Positions 34,032 through 46,900 of a DNA stretch of 64,000 nt are shown here, in pieces. The position numbers were made by a program, and so were the translations under genes. Below the pieces are notes generated by a model. The model had not been told where the DNA came from and ran no database searches. It saw only the letters and a program-made list of their open reading frames with translations. The stretch comes from Siphlonurus alternatus (lineage: Eukaryota; Arthropoda; Insecta; Ephemeroptera; Siphlonuridae). The stretch is from contig OX463778.1 in the NCBI GenBank assembly GCA_949825025.1, forward strand, positions 24,113,551 to 24,177,550, given 5' to 3'. Position 1 is the first letter of the stretch; each line of letters starts with the position of its first letter.

Positions 34032-35926
34032 GTTTTTACAGAAGGTCAGTTTCTTGTCTGTCATAAAATAATAAAAAAAGCTGTAATAATAAAACAAAAT
34101 ACCTAAAAAAACATACAGCTCTCCAACTAATACAAAAATTAAAAATATTTTATTAGTTCTATTTATTAGTAAAGATTTAAAAAGCAATGTTCCATTTTAA
34201 AAATTATATGTGTTGTATCATGATATGTGAGCTGGATTTCTACACAATTTAAATTTCCAAGAAGAAAAAAGTGCGCGAAAGTTGAATAGTGCGATTTGTG
34301 AATATTATTATTTTTTTTTACATAGATTTATTTTTTTCTAAAACGCCTCATTCTATTTTATATGGTGATTTTTAATAATATGTTGGAGAAAAAAAAAATA
34401 CATATATATTTTAAAGAAAATAAATAAAATTTACTAATTAAATATAATATATGTGTGAGCGTAGCACAAACTCATTGATGCAGAGACCCTACGGAGACCT
34501 AGCTCCATGTCTTAAAGAATAATTTAATTTTAATTAACCTCTATATTTATCTTTAAAAGTTTAAAATAGTGTTCTACTTCTACTTCAATTATAGTTTTAC
34601 TTAATATATATCCAAGTTTTATTTTACTAATTTAAATACGTTTCTTTACAGCTCATAATTTAAATAAATGTGAATTATATATGTATTAATTCACTGAGTT
34701 ATATATATAAATATAATATACATCAGCTTTGGGAGAAAAAGTACTTCATCTTAAACTTCAACTTAAAACGTGTTTTTGTATGCATATTAATTTATATTAT
34801 GCTCTAGCTTGTCAAGCTGGATCTAAAAAAAACATTTATTTACTATAAATGTTTTTGAGAAAAATTTAGCACTCATGCTAATTACTTCCAATATTCACAT
34901 CCTCATTTTTTTAGCCAGTTTAGTGCTCAATGAGTTAAAATTTAATTATGGAGGCATTCATAAATAGTGAAAGCTATGGTATAACAGTATAAAAAAAATT
35001 AAATAACATTAAATAAGCCTTATATAATAAAATAATAAATAAATTTTAAGTTTTCACATTAATTACCAGGGCAATTAGTTAGCCAATTAGAAATAAAATC
35101 AAATATTTTTATTAATTTTGTTGCTTTTTTTTTTTTATTTTACAATAATTGTCTCTTACGAACAACAAAGAAATCTTCATTGTTACAGCATTGCAAGATA
35201 TTTTCACATCAACATAATATGTGATCGTTTCTTTAAATGGAGACAAAAATAACAATTCTTAAACCACATACTCCAGTTTTAATGGACGAAGAAATCAAAG
35301 AACACAGCACGTATACAACAGCATAGTATGACCAGTACTGACCAGTACAAGACAGTAATAAATAAATAATGATGGAAGTGAATTTTTATATTGCACTTAA
35401 AATTACAAGAAATTTAGAAAAAAAAACTTGCTGATTTAAATATCAGAATCTCAATTTTTAAAATTAAGATTATAATGACTGGTACAGTAATTCTTAAAAT
35501 TTTCTCCATTTAGAACCATTCACATCTGACTTTAAACAACGCCGCTCTCCCCAATCACTTATACTAAATACAATGGCACCATAAATAAGCTTTTAAAGAT
35601 AAAAATATGAGAGAAATTACTAAAGAGTATAATATACTCACAAACACTCTATGCACTACCTTGGTCAGGCGGGAAGTAAGAACAATGCCCCACCTTGATA
35701 AATTTAGAATTGGGTTAATGGAGAACAACTTGTGTAATGACAGCAAATAAATAGTAACGACCATAAAAATGCCATTCATACAATAATTGAGAGTGAGCGA
35801 GAATCTACTTCATTCATTTTTGTTTAGTAATGAATAAAATTGCATTTACAAGGGCTCACAGAGACATTGCTCATTTGTGTATGTTTTGTCTACAACCTAG
35901 AAGATACCAATAGCCGGCACAGCAGA
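34032..35926. other. AT-rich interval between two minus-strand genes
   Basis: This separates the TOMM22 stop codon from the start of the membrane-protein gene. I see no exon or RNA gene. It should include the TOMM22 3' UTR on the right and the promoter of the 34 kb exon on the left. A poor-quality minus frame at 35564-35779 is unsupported. Confidence 0.45.
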
Positions 35927-36208
35927 TTACCGTGGCACTGGCGCTGCACTCAGCCCCATACTTCCAGACACAGCAGCATTGGGACCAAGCAAAATCTGAA
36001 ATTAAAAAAAAAAAAAAAAAAATTAGTAAGCATAGTCAAAAATAATGAAACTATGTAGATCATTGCTTGGCAACATGAAGCAAGAAGAGAAATAATCAGA
36101 AATCTAATAGATAAGTTAAAAGTTGAGTTCAGGTATTATTAAGCTAACATTAAATTAATGTTCCCACATTAATTACCCATGTTTTTTCTTTCATAAATTC
36201 TTAAAAAA

Positions 36209-36281
<73 letters not shown>

Positions 36282-38755
36282 TTCTCCCTGCTTTTTTACC
36301 GATCTGCATTTGTTTTATTTAACTTTTTTACCTATCTGTTTTTTATTTATCAAACTTTTTTACCTATCTGTTTTTATTTTGTCACACTTTTTTACCTATC
36401 TGTTTTTGTTTCTTCAAACTTTTTTACCTATCTGTGAAAAAGTGAATTGTTCAGGAGAAGGTTTAAACTGTTTATTTCTTTATTGTTGTGATTATTTAAA
36501 AATACACTTAGATTTTTTTAAAGGTAATATTATTACTCGTTGTAACGATTTTTTTTTTTTCACATTCCGTAAATTTCTCGCGTAAAAAAATATAATCGGG
36601 ATTCAAAATTCTGCTCAACAAGTTTTATTACTTATTATTACGCGTGTAGATATTAATGAAGTTTACCATACATAATATATAATTATGGTAATTAAGGAAC
36701 ATTAATAAAACAGTAATTGATGATGCATCAATTGGCATATATAGTTATTGTGAATACGAAAAAAGTAATGCTAATTAATTATTATCCTCGGCATTTTTGG
36801 TAAAGAATAAAATTGTAACATAAAAGAATTAAATTTATTTTTGTAATATTTATAAAAGGCCATGGGAATAGGGAATTTGACTAAATAAAAAATGTAATTA
36901 TACTTTTTACATTCTAAGCAATCATTTAGGATTAAAAATGTATGTATCGATTGTAATTAAGATACTATGCAAACCTTTAATTTCAAAGTCACTACAGTAT
37001 TTTAAAGTTTAACATAATTGAAATTTGTTTTTTTTTTTTGCATATTTTATAGCCTACAGATAAATAAAACTCATCAAATTAATAATTATTAATTTATATT
37101 AATATCAAACATAATAATATATCAAATTAATAATAAGTATAAATATTATTATATGTTTTGTAACAATTTTTGTATAATATATACAGTAATATAATATAAA
37201 TGAAACGAAAATTAAATGAAATATTCTTCATGTAGCTTTCGCTGTTCAGTACAAAATATGCTTAATTTATATATATTCTGTGGGGCCATAAAATCTTCTG
37301 ATGTCCAGTTTCTAATTGTTTTAGCAGACAGGCAGAGTGTATTAGTATACATCATTTCACAAACTTTAAATTACCACTCTCAGTCCTAAGGAAATACTGC
37401 CATTGTACTTGTTTACGTAGCTTTACAGGGCTACTCAATGTTCTACGTTTTGGTGCAGCTATAACGACAGAGTCTCGAACAAACACTTTTTTTTTTGCAT
37501 ATTTGTCAAGTGAATAAAAATAATTATGAATGACAAGCTTCAACTTAAAAATGCCGCAGCGCCGCATTCTGACATCGCTCCATAAGGTTTGTTAGGAGAA
37601 AAATCTTATTTATTTTTTCATTCAAATTCTATGCTGCACAAAATCTCGAATATTTTTTATGTCGTGTAAAGTGATCTTTCCCGTGGCTCATATGAATTAT
37701 TAATCTTGCCCTTCATAAGAACCACCGAAAAAAATTAAAAACCAGGTACCGCTGGGTTAAAGGATAGGAAGCTTGATAGAACATGTCGTCGCGCGCAGTT
37801 CGCGCGCTAGATTTTCATTGGCTGAGAGAATTGTGTCGTCAATATTAAAGCTTCTCATTTTGTCTCTATCCTTTTCACTCACATTAGCACAGAATTTTAA
37901 TAACTTTTGGGTGTCCTTCTTTTCACTGTTTTTACACCCAGCTTTCATCACCACTGCAGGCTTGTTGTCAGGTGAAACAATATAATACCAAGTTGTGTCT
38001 TCGTTCCAACATATGGTTTCCCCTGCTGACGAAGATTTTGGTTTGTGAATTATTCAAATGAAAGACATCTAATATTACTTTTAATTTTTGTTAATTTCTT
38101 TTTCATTCTCTGTTAACGTTTTAGAATTGTTTACTTTACGATTAATATTTTGCTCTGCATCTGCTAAGTCTAATAAGGTAACAAAGGAATTTCAAGTATC
38201 AGTACATTGTTCTTCAATCGTCAAAACTGACTCGGCTTGTTCAGAGCTCCGACCACTAGTGCTTGGTCCAATCTCCATACTGAGAAGCTGTAAAAACAAC
38301 AAATTGTTACTATTGCGATCATTATTATTACGTAATTCACTCTAATGAATGTAAATATTACTTAGTTAATAATAGAATATAAAATTCTTACCTATTTCAA
38401 TCCTTATTTGCATGTAGACTCAGAAGAAAAGCAGAAATAAACGTCGCACGAGGTTTGTTTTGGTCTGTCAGCTGATTGTTCCGGATTGTTCTTATTTAAT
38501 TTAAATTATAAAAAAGCCGCGAAACACTCTGAAATTTTAACAGCTTACGTACGGTGGTGCACTCTATATTTTTCCGCGATAAATTTTTTTTTTTCAAATT
38601 GACAGATAGGTAAAAAAGTTTGAAGAAACAAAAACAGATAGGTAAAAAAGTGTGACAAAATAAAAACAGATAGGTAAAAAAGTTTGATAAATAAAAAACA
38701 GATAGGTAAAAAAGTAAAATAAAACAAATGCAGATCGGTAAAAAAGCAGGGAGAA

Positions 38756-38787
<32 letters not shown>

Positions 38788-41656
38788 ATAATGTAATAAG
38801 ACCTCTTGGGATATACTGCAGTTTATACTGTATCAAAAATTTGTAAAAATAAAACCAGTAAAGGCAGTTGTGACAACAATGTATATCGATTTGTGGACTG
38901 CAGGTCAGTTGATGCTGCTCCTTTGATCAGTCACACCTTGATGCCAAACATCTTTCATGATGTCATGTCACCCATAAGGTCTATGAATAAACAAATTTAA
39001 CGCCTCCTTGGATACAGTGTTTTTCTTCAAATAGGGTTGTGTTATAAAAATATTATGATTTCCTAACTTCTTATTACTGTATTAAACTTTGTCTTAAAGA
39101 AGGAAAAGGAGGTCTCTAACCTGTCGCTGCTGCTGTCGCTGCATCTCCTCCATCTGCGCCCTCTCGGACTCAAATATGACTGGCGCGAACAGCAATGCAG
39201 CCGTTGAGAAGAACAGCCAGGAGGACGTCCGTAGGAATGAGTACAGCCCTGTCAATGTAAACAGCAATTAGTACATGAAAGTATTCTCTTTTAAGAACAA
39301 TAACACAGATCAAGGGTTAGTTTGTATTTAATTTAAAACATTTATATATAATTCAGTTCTTTTTAAGGAAATAATAATAGTTCTTAGAGCTTAGAGCATA
39401 ACTGAAGTCTTAGTGCAGAATGAAAATACAGAGCTATGACAATTAATACAATTAGGACTACAGTACTGTATCTTCTGTGTACCAAGCAGTAGAGCTTACA
39501 CGAGGGGAACGGCTTCATTTTTTGTACTTTAATCACTTTGTTGATGAGTCAAAACTATGCCCTTCCTCCCCAAAAAAAGGGTTAAAATTAGATCAATGAT
39601 CTTGCATCACAGTAAAAGTTAAACGACACAGCGCTCTGCAAATCATCAAGTGATTGCTGCGTGGAGACGTTTTTATGTGCGTTCAAAAGTAGGTTTGACA
39701 TCATCAATAAAATAATTAAAATATGAAAGCTGAAGCTGTTCAGATCCTTTAACTGAACTAAAAGCACAAGTTTAATTTATACATACCGGTACAGTGCAAT
39801 GTCAGTTTCAAAGATAACTTATAAACTTAATACCAGTAACCTACAGTTGCAATGAAGACTAATTATTATTGAAAAATTATACGAACTGTAATAATTTGTT
39901 TTTGAAGCCATAGTTATCTAATACCTACATTCAGAGATATTTGAGGACACATTTAAATTTGAATGTAGTATTCTAATTACAGTAAACATTCTATTTGGCA
40001 GTATATTAACATGAATGATAATAATAAATGGTAATTGAATCTTACCGGGCTGTTTCCACTCGTCGATTTTGTTGTAGTATGTCGAGAAACTTGATCACTG
40101 AATTATAATGTTAATGTTTTTATTATTATCACTACACTTCAGGTGCACCTGTTTTCTTTATTAGCTTTCGGGAATCATCTGTTCCCATCCTCGATTTATC
40201 CGAGGATGGGAACAGATGATTCCCGAAAGCTAATAAAGAAAACAGGTGCACCTGAAGTGTAGTGATAATAATAAAAACATGAACATTATAATTCAGTGCT
40301 CAAGTTTCTTGACGTACTACAACAAAATCGACGAGTGGAAACAGTCCGGCAAGATTCAATTACCATTTATTATAATGAACCCTCGTCAGAAAACCTTCTT
40401 TAATGTTATGAATGATAATATAGGAAAAATGTTCCAAACATACAAACTAATGAGTTACAGTGCTCAGTTATTGTAATTTAAAATGTAATATCAAACAAAC
40501 AGCACAACAAATTTACATTTCACTCACCACAAACTCCAGCACATGCAGTGACGCATGTCAGGTGTGAAGCATTACGAACCGGCTCGGGGAACATTTCTGT
40601 CAGGCCCCAGAGTCGCTCTGCCACGGTTTCATCAAAATCCTGCAAGAAAAAAACAGCACGCACTGTAGTCTCAATGAAACTGACACGTAATTTGTCAAGC
40701 TGCAGCGAAAGAATTTTGATACTGTACCTAATGATTATTGAAATTCTAAAAATTGCAGAGAGATTGAAACTATTAATTAAAACAATTATATCAGAGTTTA
40801 AGGTTCTGAATAAATAAGAAACCTTCCAATGGGAAGCTGTGACCTGCCGATTTGGTCGCCATATTCTAATTGGAGGATATTCATATGTTGAAGATCAGCG
40901 GATTTTGACACCATTGCGCAACGTTTCTGCGCAGATTTCCCGCTCCAAAATCAGATTACAAGTACCGCGAATTTTTTTAGAGTCTCTTTACTTAAACTGA
41001 GCTGGGGTTGCAAATAATATTTTAATAGTGGCAAATCACATGTAAAAGGTTAGTGACAATACGTGATTTTAAATTCGAAAACAGAACTTGTACAAGTGTT
41101 AAGAATTAACAATTTGCGATCGAAAAATTGCTCCGTATAGGATCTTACGTGCGCCCAGTCTTTTCTTGTAAGTAAATGGTAGGACAAAGGTTGCATGACG
41201 TCATCATCACAGCTTCCCATTACAGCTACTTTTGGAAGTACAGTAATCTTACAAGTAATTCTAACAGGTAAATGCAGTAATTAACAATCAAATTAACCTT
41301 AGATTACAACATGAAGTCTTCCTCATGTAAATTTTTGTGTGTAGTTAATTGATTCTTGAGAGGTACCCGTAAAACAGGAACTTGGGTCTTCACAGATGAC
41401 ACGATATGTAGCTTATCATGCAGCTAGCCCTGTGCTTGATAATAAGATCTTTTGTACTTTTAATAATAACAAAATTTTGTCTTATAAAAGGCCTTGTTTT
41501 TCTTGCTAGGTGTAGTATGTAGTCGCAGGTGATGGGGCATACCTCATCATCAGCATCATCTGGTAGCTCGGAAACACTGAGCTTCTCAGGTGTTAGATCC
41601 TTGCTGCTGGCCACCAATGACTCCATCCCGCTGTCTGCTTCTTCAACTGGTGCCAT
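35927..41656 (-). CDS. TOMM22: TOM22, mitochondrial outer-membrane import receptor, 4 exons
   Basis: Tom22 is the central receptor and organiser of the TOM complex, passing presequence proteins from Tom20 to the Tom40 pore. Exons: 41656-41543, 40639-40528, 39248-39121 and 35995-35927, all GT-AG, closing to 140 aa (human 142). The N-terminal cytosolic domain is acidic (ELPDDADDE, DFDETVAERL). It leads into the family signature LWGLTEMFPEPVRN (about 49-61), then a single anchor at about 84-101 (SWLFFSTAALLFAPVIF) with the conserved Pro. A Gln-rich segment (QMEEMQRQQQQRQ) follows, and then the intermembrane-space tail ILLGPNAAVSGSMGL. Every hallmark is present. Intron 3 (35996-39120) carries the FB-like element and intron 2 a 357 bp palindrome. 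It is divergent from MINPP1. Confidence 0.96.
36200..36276. repeat. (AT)n microsatellite at left edge of FB-like element
   Basis: A (TA)n tract of about 65 bp ends exactly where the element begins with CGATGTTCTCCC. A matching shorter (AT)n tract starts at its right edge (38761-38786), so the element lies inside one dinucleotide repeat. Confidence 0.9.
36277..38760. mobile_element. 2.48 kb FB-like element with internally repeated inverted arms
   Basis: The 159 bp terminal arms (36277-36435 and 38602-38760) differ, as far as I can align by eye, at one position. Each arm has five tandem units of about 31-33 bp built on CTTTTTTACCTATCTG; the outermost unit reads GATCTG. Long inverted arms made of short tandem repeats are the hallmark of Drosophila Foldback elements. 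The 2.1 kb middle holds coding-like minus-strand segments (37757-38057 and 38085-38265). Near-identical arms mean a young copy. It lies in TOMM22 intron 3. Confidence 0.85.
37757..38057 (-). pseudogene. coding-like segment inside the FB-like element
   Basis: An open minus-strand frame of about 100 residues begins after a TGA and contains GETICWNEDTTWYYIVSPD, then KPAVVMKAGCKNSEKKDTQ and a charged KDRDKM stretch. Its composition is protein-like, but I recognise no domain. No ATG precedes it in frame, so it would be an internal exon. A second minus-strand segment (about 38265-38085) follows an acceptor-like TTTTTACAG, starts with an ATG and is broken by one TGA. Together they suggest a decayed spliced gene carried by the element. 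Confidence 0.4.
40019..40375. repeat. 357 bp near-perfect palindrome, 175 bp arms
   Basis: The arms 40019-40193 and 40201-40375 meet at a 7 bp centre. The inner 110 bp of each arm match exactly by eye (for example TTCAGGTGCACCTGTTTTCT). The outer parts have a few mismatches (GTATGTCGAG against GTACGTCAAG). It lies in TOMM22 intron 2, 770 bp from the exon encoding the anchor. It could be a recent MITE or an inverted duplication. Confidence 0.9.
40828..41221. mobile_element. 394 bp element with 15 bp inverted ends
   Basis: AATGGGAAGCTGTGA on the left is matched by TCACAGCTTCCCATT on the right. A TGACGTCATCATCACAG context lies just inside the right end. The interior is unrelated sequence without a frame. 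It lies in TOMM22 intron 1. No target duplication was seen. Confidence 0.6.
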
Positions 41657-43995
41657 AAGACTAGAGGCTCAATAAATCGAGACACCTGCAACAACAAGTT
41701 TCCATATAGTTCACTGCATTTTAAGCAGTACTGGTAAGCCCTCTTTGTACATTAAATTATCATGATCTACTGTACTTACGGTGAAGTACAATGAAATGGG
41801 GCTACTTTTTACAAGAGGGACTACTTATAACACCAATCACAAGAGTTTTCAAACAGCTCTTCATTGAACAAGATGGAGAAATTTTTAGGTTGCCGTCTAA
41901 TTGGTTGGTCAAAGTAACGCTTGTTCAAAGTAGCTTTATTCTACTGTTTGTAATTGACAGACAAACAAAAATGTTAAACACATAAATAAATATGTAGGCA
42001 TATTTATATACATACAGCAAAGTCTTCTGCTCGTTGATAGTAAACAAAGTATTGTTGTGTAATGTCTGTCGCGTGAAAGGCAGGGTTATACTTATCAAGG
42101 TTGGCTTTATACAGGTTAAGTCACCGATTGGACCAATGTTAAAGGGCTTAGCCAATCACGTTCAAGTATTTTTGGCCACATCGTGCCGCGAAATTTTGAA
42201 TGCGCCCATCATGCAATGCTATTTTTGAAATTTCGCGGTACAATGGGGCCTGAAAATTTAACGAAATTGACGCACGAAATGCGTGCGTGTCTTAAACTGT
42301 ATAAAGGAACCTTGATACTTATAAGAATCGGGTATACGCGCTCCGTTCTGGTATATGAGACCACTTTCCTAATTTCTGATTGGCCACAAAGAGCTTGTTG
42401 ATTTTTTCACGGCTCTTTATTGGTTGCTAAGCAACATGATGAACCAATCACAGGCCAGAAAAAAGTCCACTTTTCGAATGGGCATTTAAGTCCATTAAAT
42501 GGAACTGACCAATCAAAAGACAGGAAGTTTTCAACCTCAAAAAGTAGGTGTTATCTTTAAGTGGTCGACTTCAACGATTCAAAAATCGTAATTTTCAGCA
42601 CAAATTACCCCCAGACAGTCTCATCTTCCACCATAATTCCTCAGGAGCTCTGGAAATTGGCACCAAAGTTGGTGGAGTTATAAGGTTACCAGGAGGCGTG
42701 GCCTAAAAGGTCCACTTTTCTCGAACTGCGTATACCCCCATCCCAATGGAGCATAGCCCTGGTGAAAGGAAAAACATGGGACAGTTCGTTGATTTACATG
42801 TTAACTTATGGAAAATGACCGTTAATTATGAAAATTGTTGTGTCTACTAGCGCCAACAATGCCATTACGTTCTCTGCTCTGGTGGGCGAAATCAGGCACT
42901 ACGTCGTCCCATGATCAACAATGAAAAAAGCCTGATGCGACAGACATTATAAACAATGGTTTGTTACAACCATTGCGAATAGAAGACTTTGACATACAGT
43001 GTTATCAGAGTTTACAATACAGAGCAGCGAGAAAATCCAATAACTTTTCACAGCAGGCAGGTGTATTATGCATAATAAAGAACCAAATTTTCAGGGGGGG
43101 GGAGAGAGAGAGAGAAGGTTGTCTTCATAAGTCATAAGGCCAATCACTGGGCCAATGAATGTTAATGCATGTACAGTATGCATATATGCATAATTATATA
43201 TAATAATACAGTAATATAATTATGCGCATGATACGTATCATACACCAACGGGGGGGAGAGGGGGAAAAAGCATCAACATTTTTAATGGTATGCATATTAC
43301 TGGATAATTCTTTTTACAAAGGTGCCGAAGAACATCAGACTAAAAAAACATGCTTTTCCAGGCCGGGCATGCATGCAGACGGCAGCAGACTTGCAGACAT
43401 GCAGACGATGTAGGTAAACTTAGTTGACTTTTGGTCATAAAATAATCGTATATTTCACGCAATTCCGAACGAAAAAATTAAGTAACAATGTAAAAATACT
43501 ACTATAAATACCTTATTTACGTGTTTTGAGACTATCCTTGGTCAGATATAAGAATAATCAATGATTTTATAAAAATTTAAGACAGATTAAGAAGAAAAAT
43601 GGAGCACTGATATCTGAAACGTTGCCAAATCGTTTCTGTTTCTTAATTTGCAGTATTTCTTAAATGTTTCATAAATTACTCCATAATATATTTTAAATAC
43701 GTTAAATGTTTTTAATGCTTTTAGTTAAAAATTATATGAGATGTATTAAATATTGCGAATAATATAGAAGTTGTACTAATTGTATGCTTAGCTTGGCAAC
43801 ATTGCAACATATGGCTTAATTTTTGTGTGGTTCGTTTTCAAAATTATTTAGAAGAACGCAAGGACCAAGGAGGAAGAACGCTGTTCTAGCATCTAGCTAG
43901 CTGTCTGTGTTCTAGCCTAGCTGTCTGCAAAATAATATATAGGGGGGTTTCTTGTATCTTCAAGGTGCTAGCATCAATATCAAGTATAAAGCAAA
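41657..43995. promoter_or_regulatory. divergent TOMM22-MINPP1 intergenic region
   Basis: The start codons of TOMM22 (minus) and MINPP1 (plus) face away from each other across 2.3 kb, so both promoters must lie here. Most of it is the repeat element at 42018-42991, rich in CCAAT boxes. The stretch 43000-43995 is AT-rich with a G-run and (GA)n near 43096-43117 and a CTAGCTGTCTG duplication near 43897-43928. No TATA box is obvious at a sensible distance from either ATG. Confidence 0.45.
42018..42991. mobile_element. 974 bp inverted-repeat element with CCAAT boxes
   Basis: Imperfect 60 bp ends run from CAAAGTCTTCT to the strong inner match AATGTCTGTCGC (42061 and its complement ending 42949). 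The interior includes CCAAT or ATTGG cores at about 42125, 42132, 42152, 42380, 42418, 42435 and 42509, and long imperfect repeats of AAATTTCGCGG. There is no transposase frame. Confidence 0.6.
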
Positions 43996-46900
43996 ATGTG
44001 CTATTTTCTTCTTCACTTAAGTGTGGTTATTTTAATTTTCAACTATATTTTTTTACCACTTTCTGCCAATGAATGTGAGAGCCACAGAACAAAAAGTTCG
44101 TTGTACCTTTCCACTAAAACACCCTATAGAATCGTAAAAAATGAAAGTCGATCTCCCTATAATGTACCATCAGGTAAACTTAAATATATTTTGTACAATA
44201 TATAAGGTCAATAAGATTGGGATACTTGGCATGTGTGAGAGAATTTAAGTGCCTCTCTAAGTGTAATCATTGTAATGACAACATGATACTGAACACATAC
44301 ACACTGTATCATACTTTATATCATACATACTGCACATACATGAATGCAACAGCGATCAATCCAGCACCTGCATCATGACCTGTCGTAATATTGGCATATG
44401 AACTCAGGTGAAGTGACGAGACTTATAATATAGCCATATATATATAATTATATTATATATAATTTTCTTTACCTCCTCTCTCAGTGGCACAATGATAAAC
44501 GTGTTAAAATAATGTTGCTACTCGTCAGTACGGCTATAGTCAACTATTGATGGCTATTACTCAATCTCTCACCCACGCCAATTAAGTGTATCAATCCCAG
44601 AGCTATAATAGTTTTATTGACCATAATCAATATATATGATGTACACCTGCAATCTATCTATGTATTTGGACTTCAATCTGCATGCATACTGTTGTATTAA
44701 CTCTTGAATGTTCTCTGTTTTAGAGTGCAATGCTCGTCAAGTGTGGATGTTGATTCGTCATGGAACTCGGTATCCGTCGAGTTGGGTCATCATAAAAATG
44801 AATGAATATCTGCCTAATTTAAGGAATGAGATTATTAAGAGTCACTCTCAAGGAATAGGTATAAACAGAACTTTTCTATTCTACACAATAGAATAAATAT
44901 AGAGGCATACAGTTTTATATCGACCAAGGTATTTTCAAAGGAGCATAGAATCCAGCAGCTCACAAAGACTTTATCACCGAATGGTGTATATGGAGTCGAA
45001 TCCATGCACTCACCTCAAGAGGCCAATTAAACCCTATAAGGTGCTCCTCTTAAGATTCTGGTTAATATACTCCTGTATATGTACAATATATTTTATAAAA
45101 TCGAGCATGCATTAAACAAAGTTGTCAGACTTAATATTAATGGCATGGATTTCAGTGAAATTTATGTAAGTAATAATTTTGCTATTCATTTATATTAGGA
45201 AAATTGTGCAAGGAAGAGCTGGAACACCTTGGAAACTGGTCAGCACAGGTTGAGCCAAGTGAAGAAAAGCGACTGGCTCACGAAGGAGAGGAGGAAATGG
45301 CAGACTTGGCTGAGCGCATGCTTGACAGACTCCCTGACCTACTAGAAGAAAATTATGCTAATCATTCTTACAAGGTGTGTTGGACTATATACTATTATAT
45401 TATACTCTTTTCACTCTTTTGTGTGCACAACTTTGTCAGTTATGCTGCAAAAATAATGATAAAATAAAAAAAAAAAAAAATAGAAGGGGCTGTTTTTAAT
45501 TTTCATTTGAGAGGAGGAGGGTACGATTAAAAAGTTGAAGTGAAAAATATGTACATCGCATATAAATAATTAAATATTTATATAGTTTCCCTAGTATACT
45601 GATACTAATTTGAAGGGGGGGATGGCCCGCTCCTTAATTTATAGTAGCTATAATTAAAGCTACACTGGCCAAATGAAATCATCTTTTTTTCTTTAAATCC
45701 AATTGAATTTTAAATTTTCAGTTCCGCTACACTGCCACACAACGCACTGGCAAGAGTGCTCGTCATTTTGCTGATGGATTATTTGGACGTAGAAAAAGTC
45801 GCTATGTTTGGTACCCCGAGGCTTTAAGTAAAGATCCCATACTCAGAGTAAGTGAAATAATATGTTTTAATCGTGGTGGTTAATCAGGTCAATAGGGTGG
45901 CGTGACGAAGATATCTAATTTTTTTCCCTAAATAGAAAATATAGTCTGAGTATAGAAGGTTCTGTGGCCAGCCGAATGGAACCAACTCATTCTTGCAATT
46001 AGTGAATCAAAGTAGGTAATGACTAATGAACCTTCTACGAATGACTCCATGGAAAATAATGAGTTTAATTAATTTAAAACTACCCCACTGACTGTCTCCG
46101 ATTTGACTCTTTATGTCATTCTTTATTTTATCACCATATAATGACACTTTAACCTTGCAGTTCTATAAGCTGTGCTCGAAGTGGCAGACGGAGGTAGATG
46201 ACAACCCCGCAGCCTCCCTGCAGGAGCGACGATTGTTCGAGAAAACCCCCTTGTATGCTGCAGTCAGACAAGCAGTGGCCGAGCAACTGGGATTGCCCTC
46301 CCTTACCCCAGGTAAGTGCTCATCTCTGCACACATTGGAATTATATGTTAATCGATGAAATATGTATTTATTTAAGCCACACAACGAGTGGATCAAGCGG
46401 CACACGAATAATATATAGCTACAAAATATATAACTATAGTATACAAGTTTATTTATTTAAAGAAGATAGAAACACATACGATAGAAAAAGATTTGTTGGA
46501 GCTCGATTCAAACTTAATATACACGCAATGCGTTGTTTTAATTAATTATTCTCTTTTTGCTGGGTCAATGACGGCTAAAAGCTCGAACTATCTCCCTTCC
46601 CAACAAATCTTTTTCTATCGTATGTGTTTCTATCTTCTTTAAATAAATAAATATCGCTTAGTTTGATTTTTTCTAATAACTAATTAATATAGTATACATG
46701 CAAGTTGTGATTTTGTGTGTGTCATATAAATAATTAATGCACTAATTATATTAATACAGAATATATGTAATTAGTATATTATTTTATCCATAAAATTGTA
46801 ATGAGATATTAGAATGTGAAAATTTTAGTGGCTTAATGGAAAGAAGGGGTAAAAATATGGTACTGTTGAATTTTTTTCAGATTTTTCTGAGAAGGGACTA

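Noticed and set aside
37352..37567. 71-codon minus-strand frame inside the FB-like element
   Set aside because: No motif, and it cannot be linked by splice sites to the better segment at 37757-38057; not called separately.
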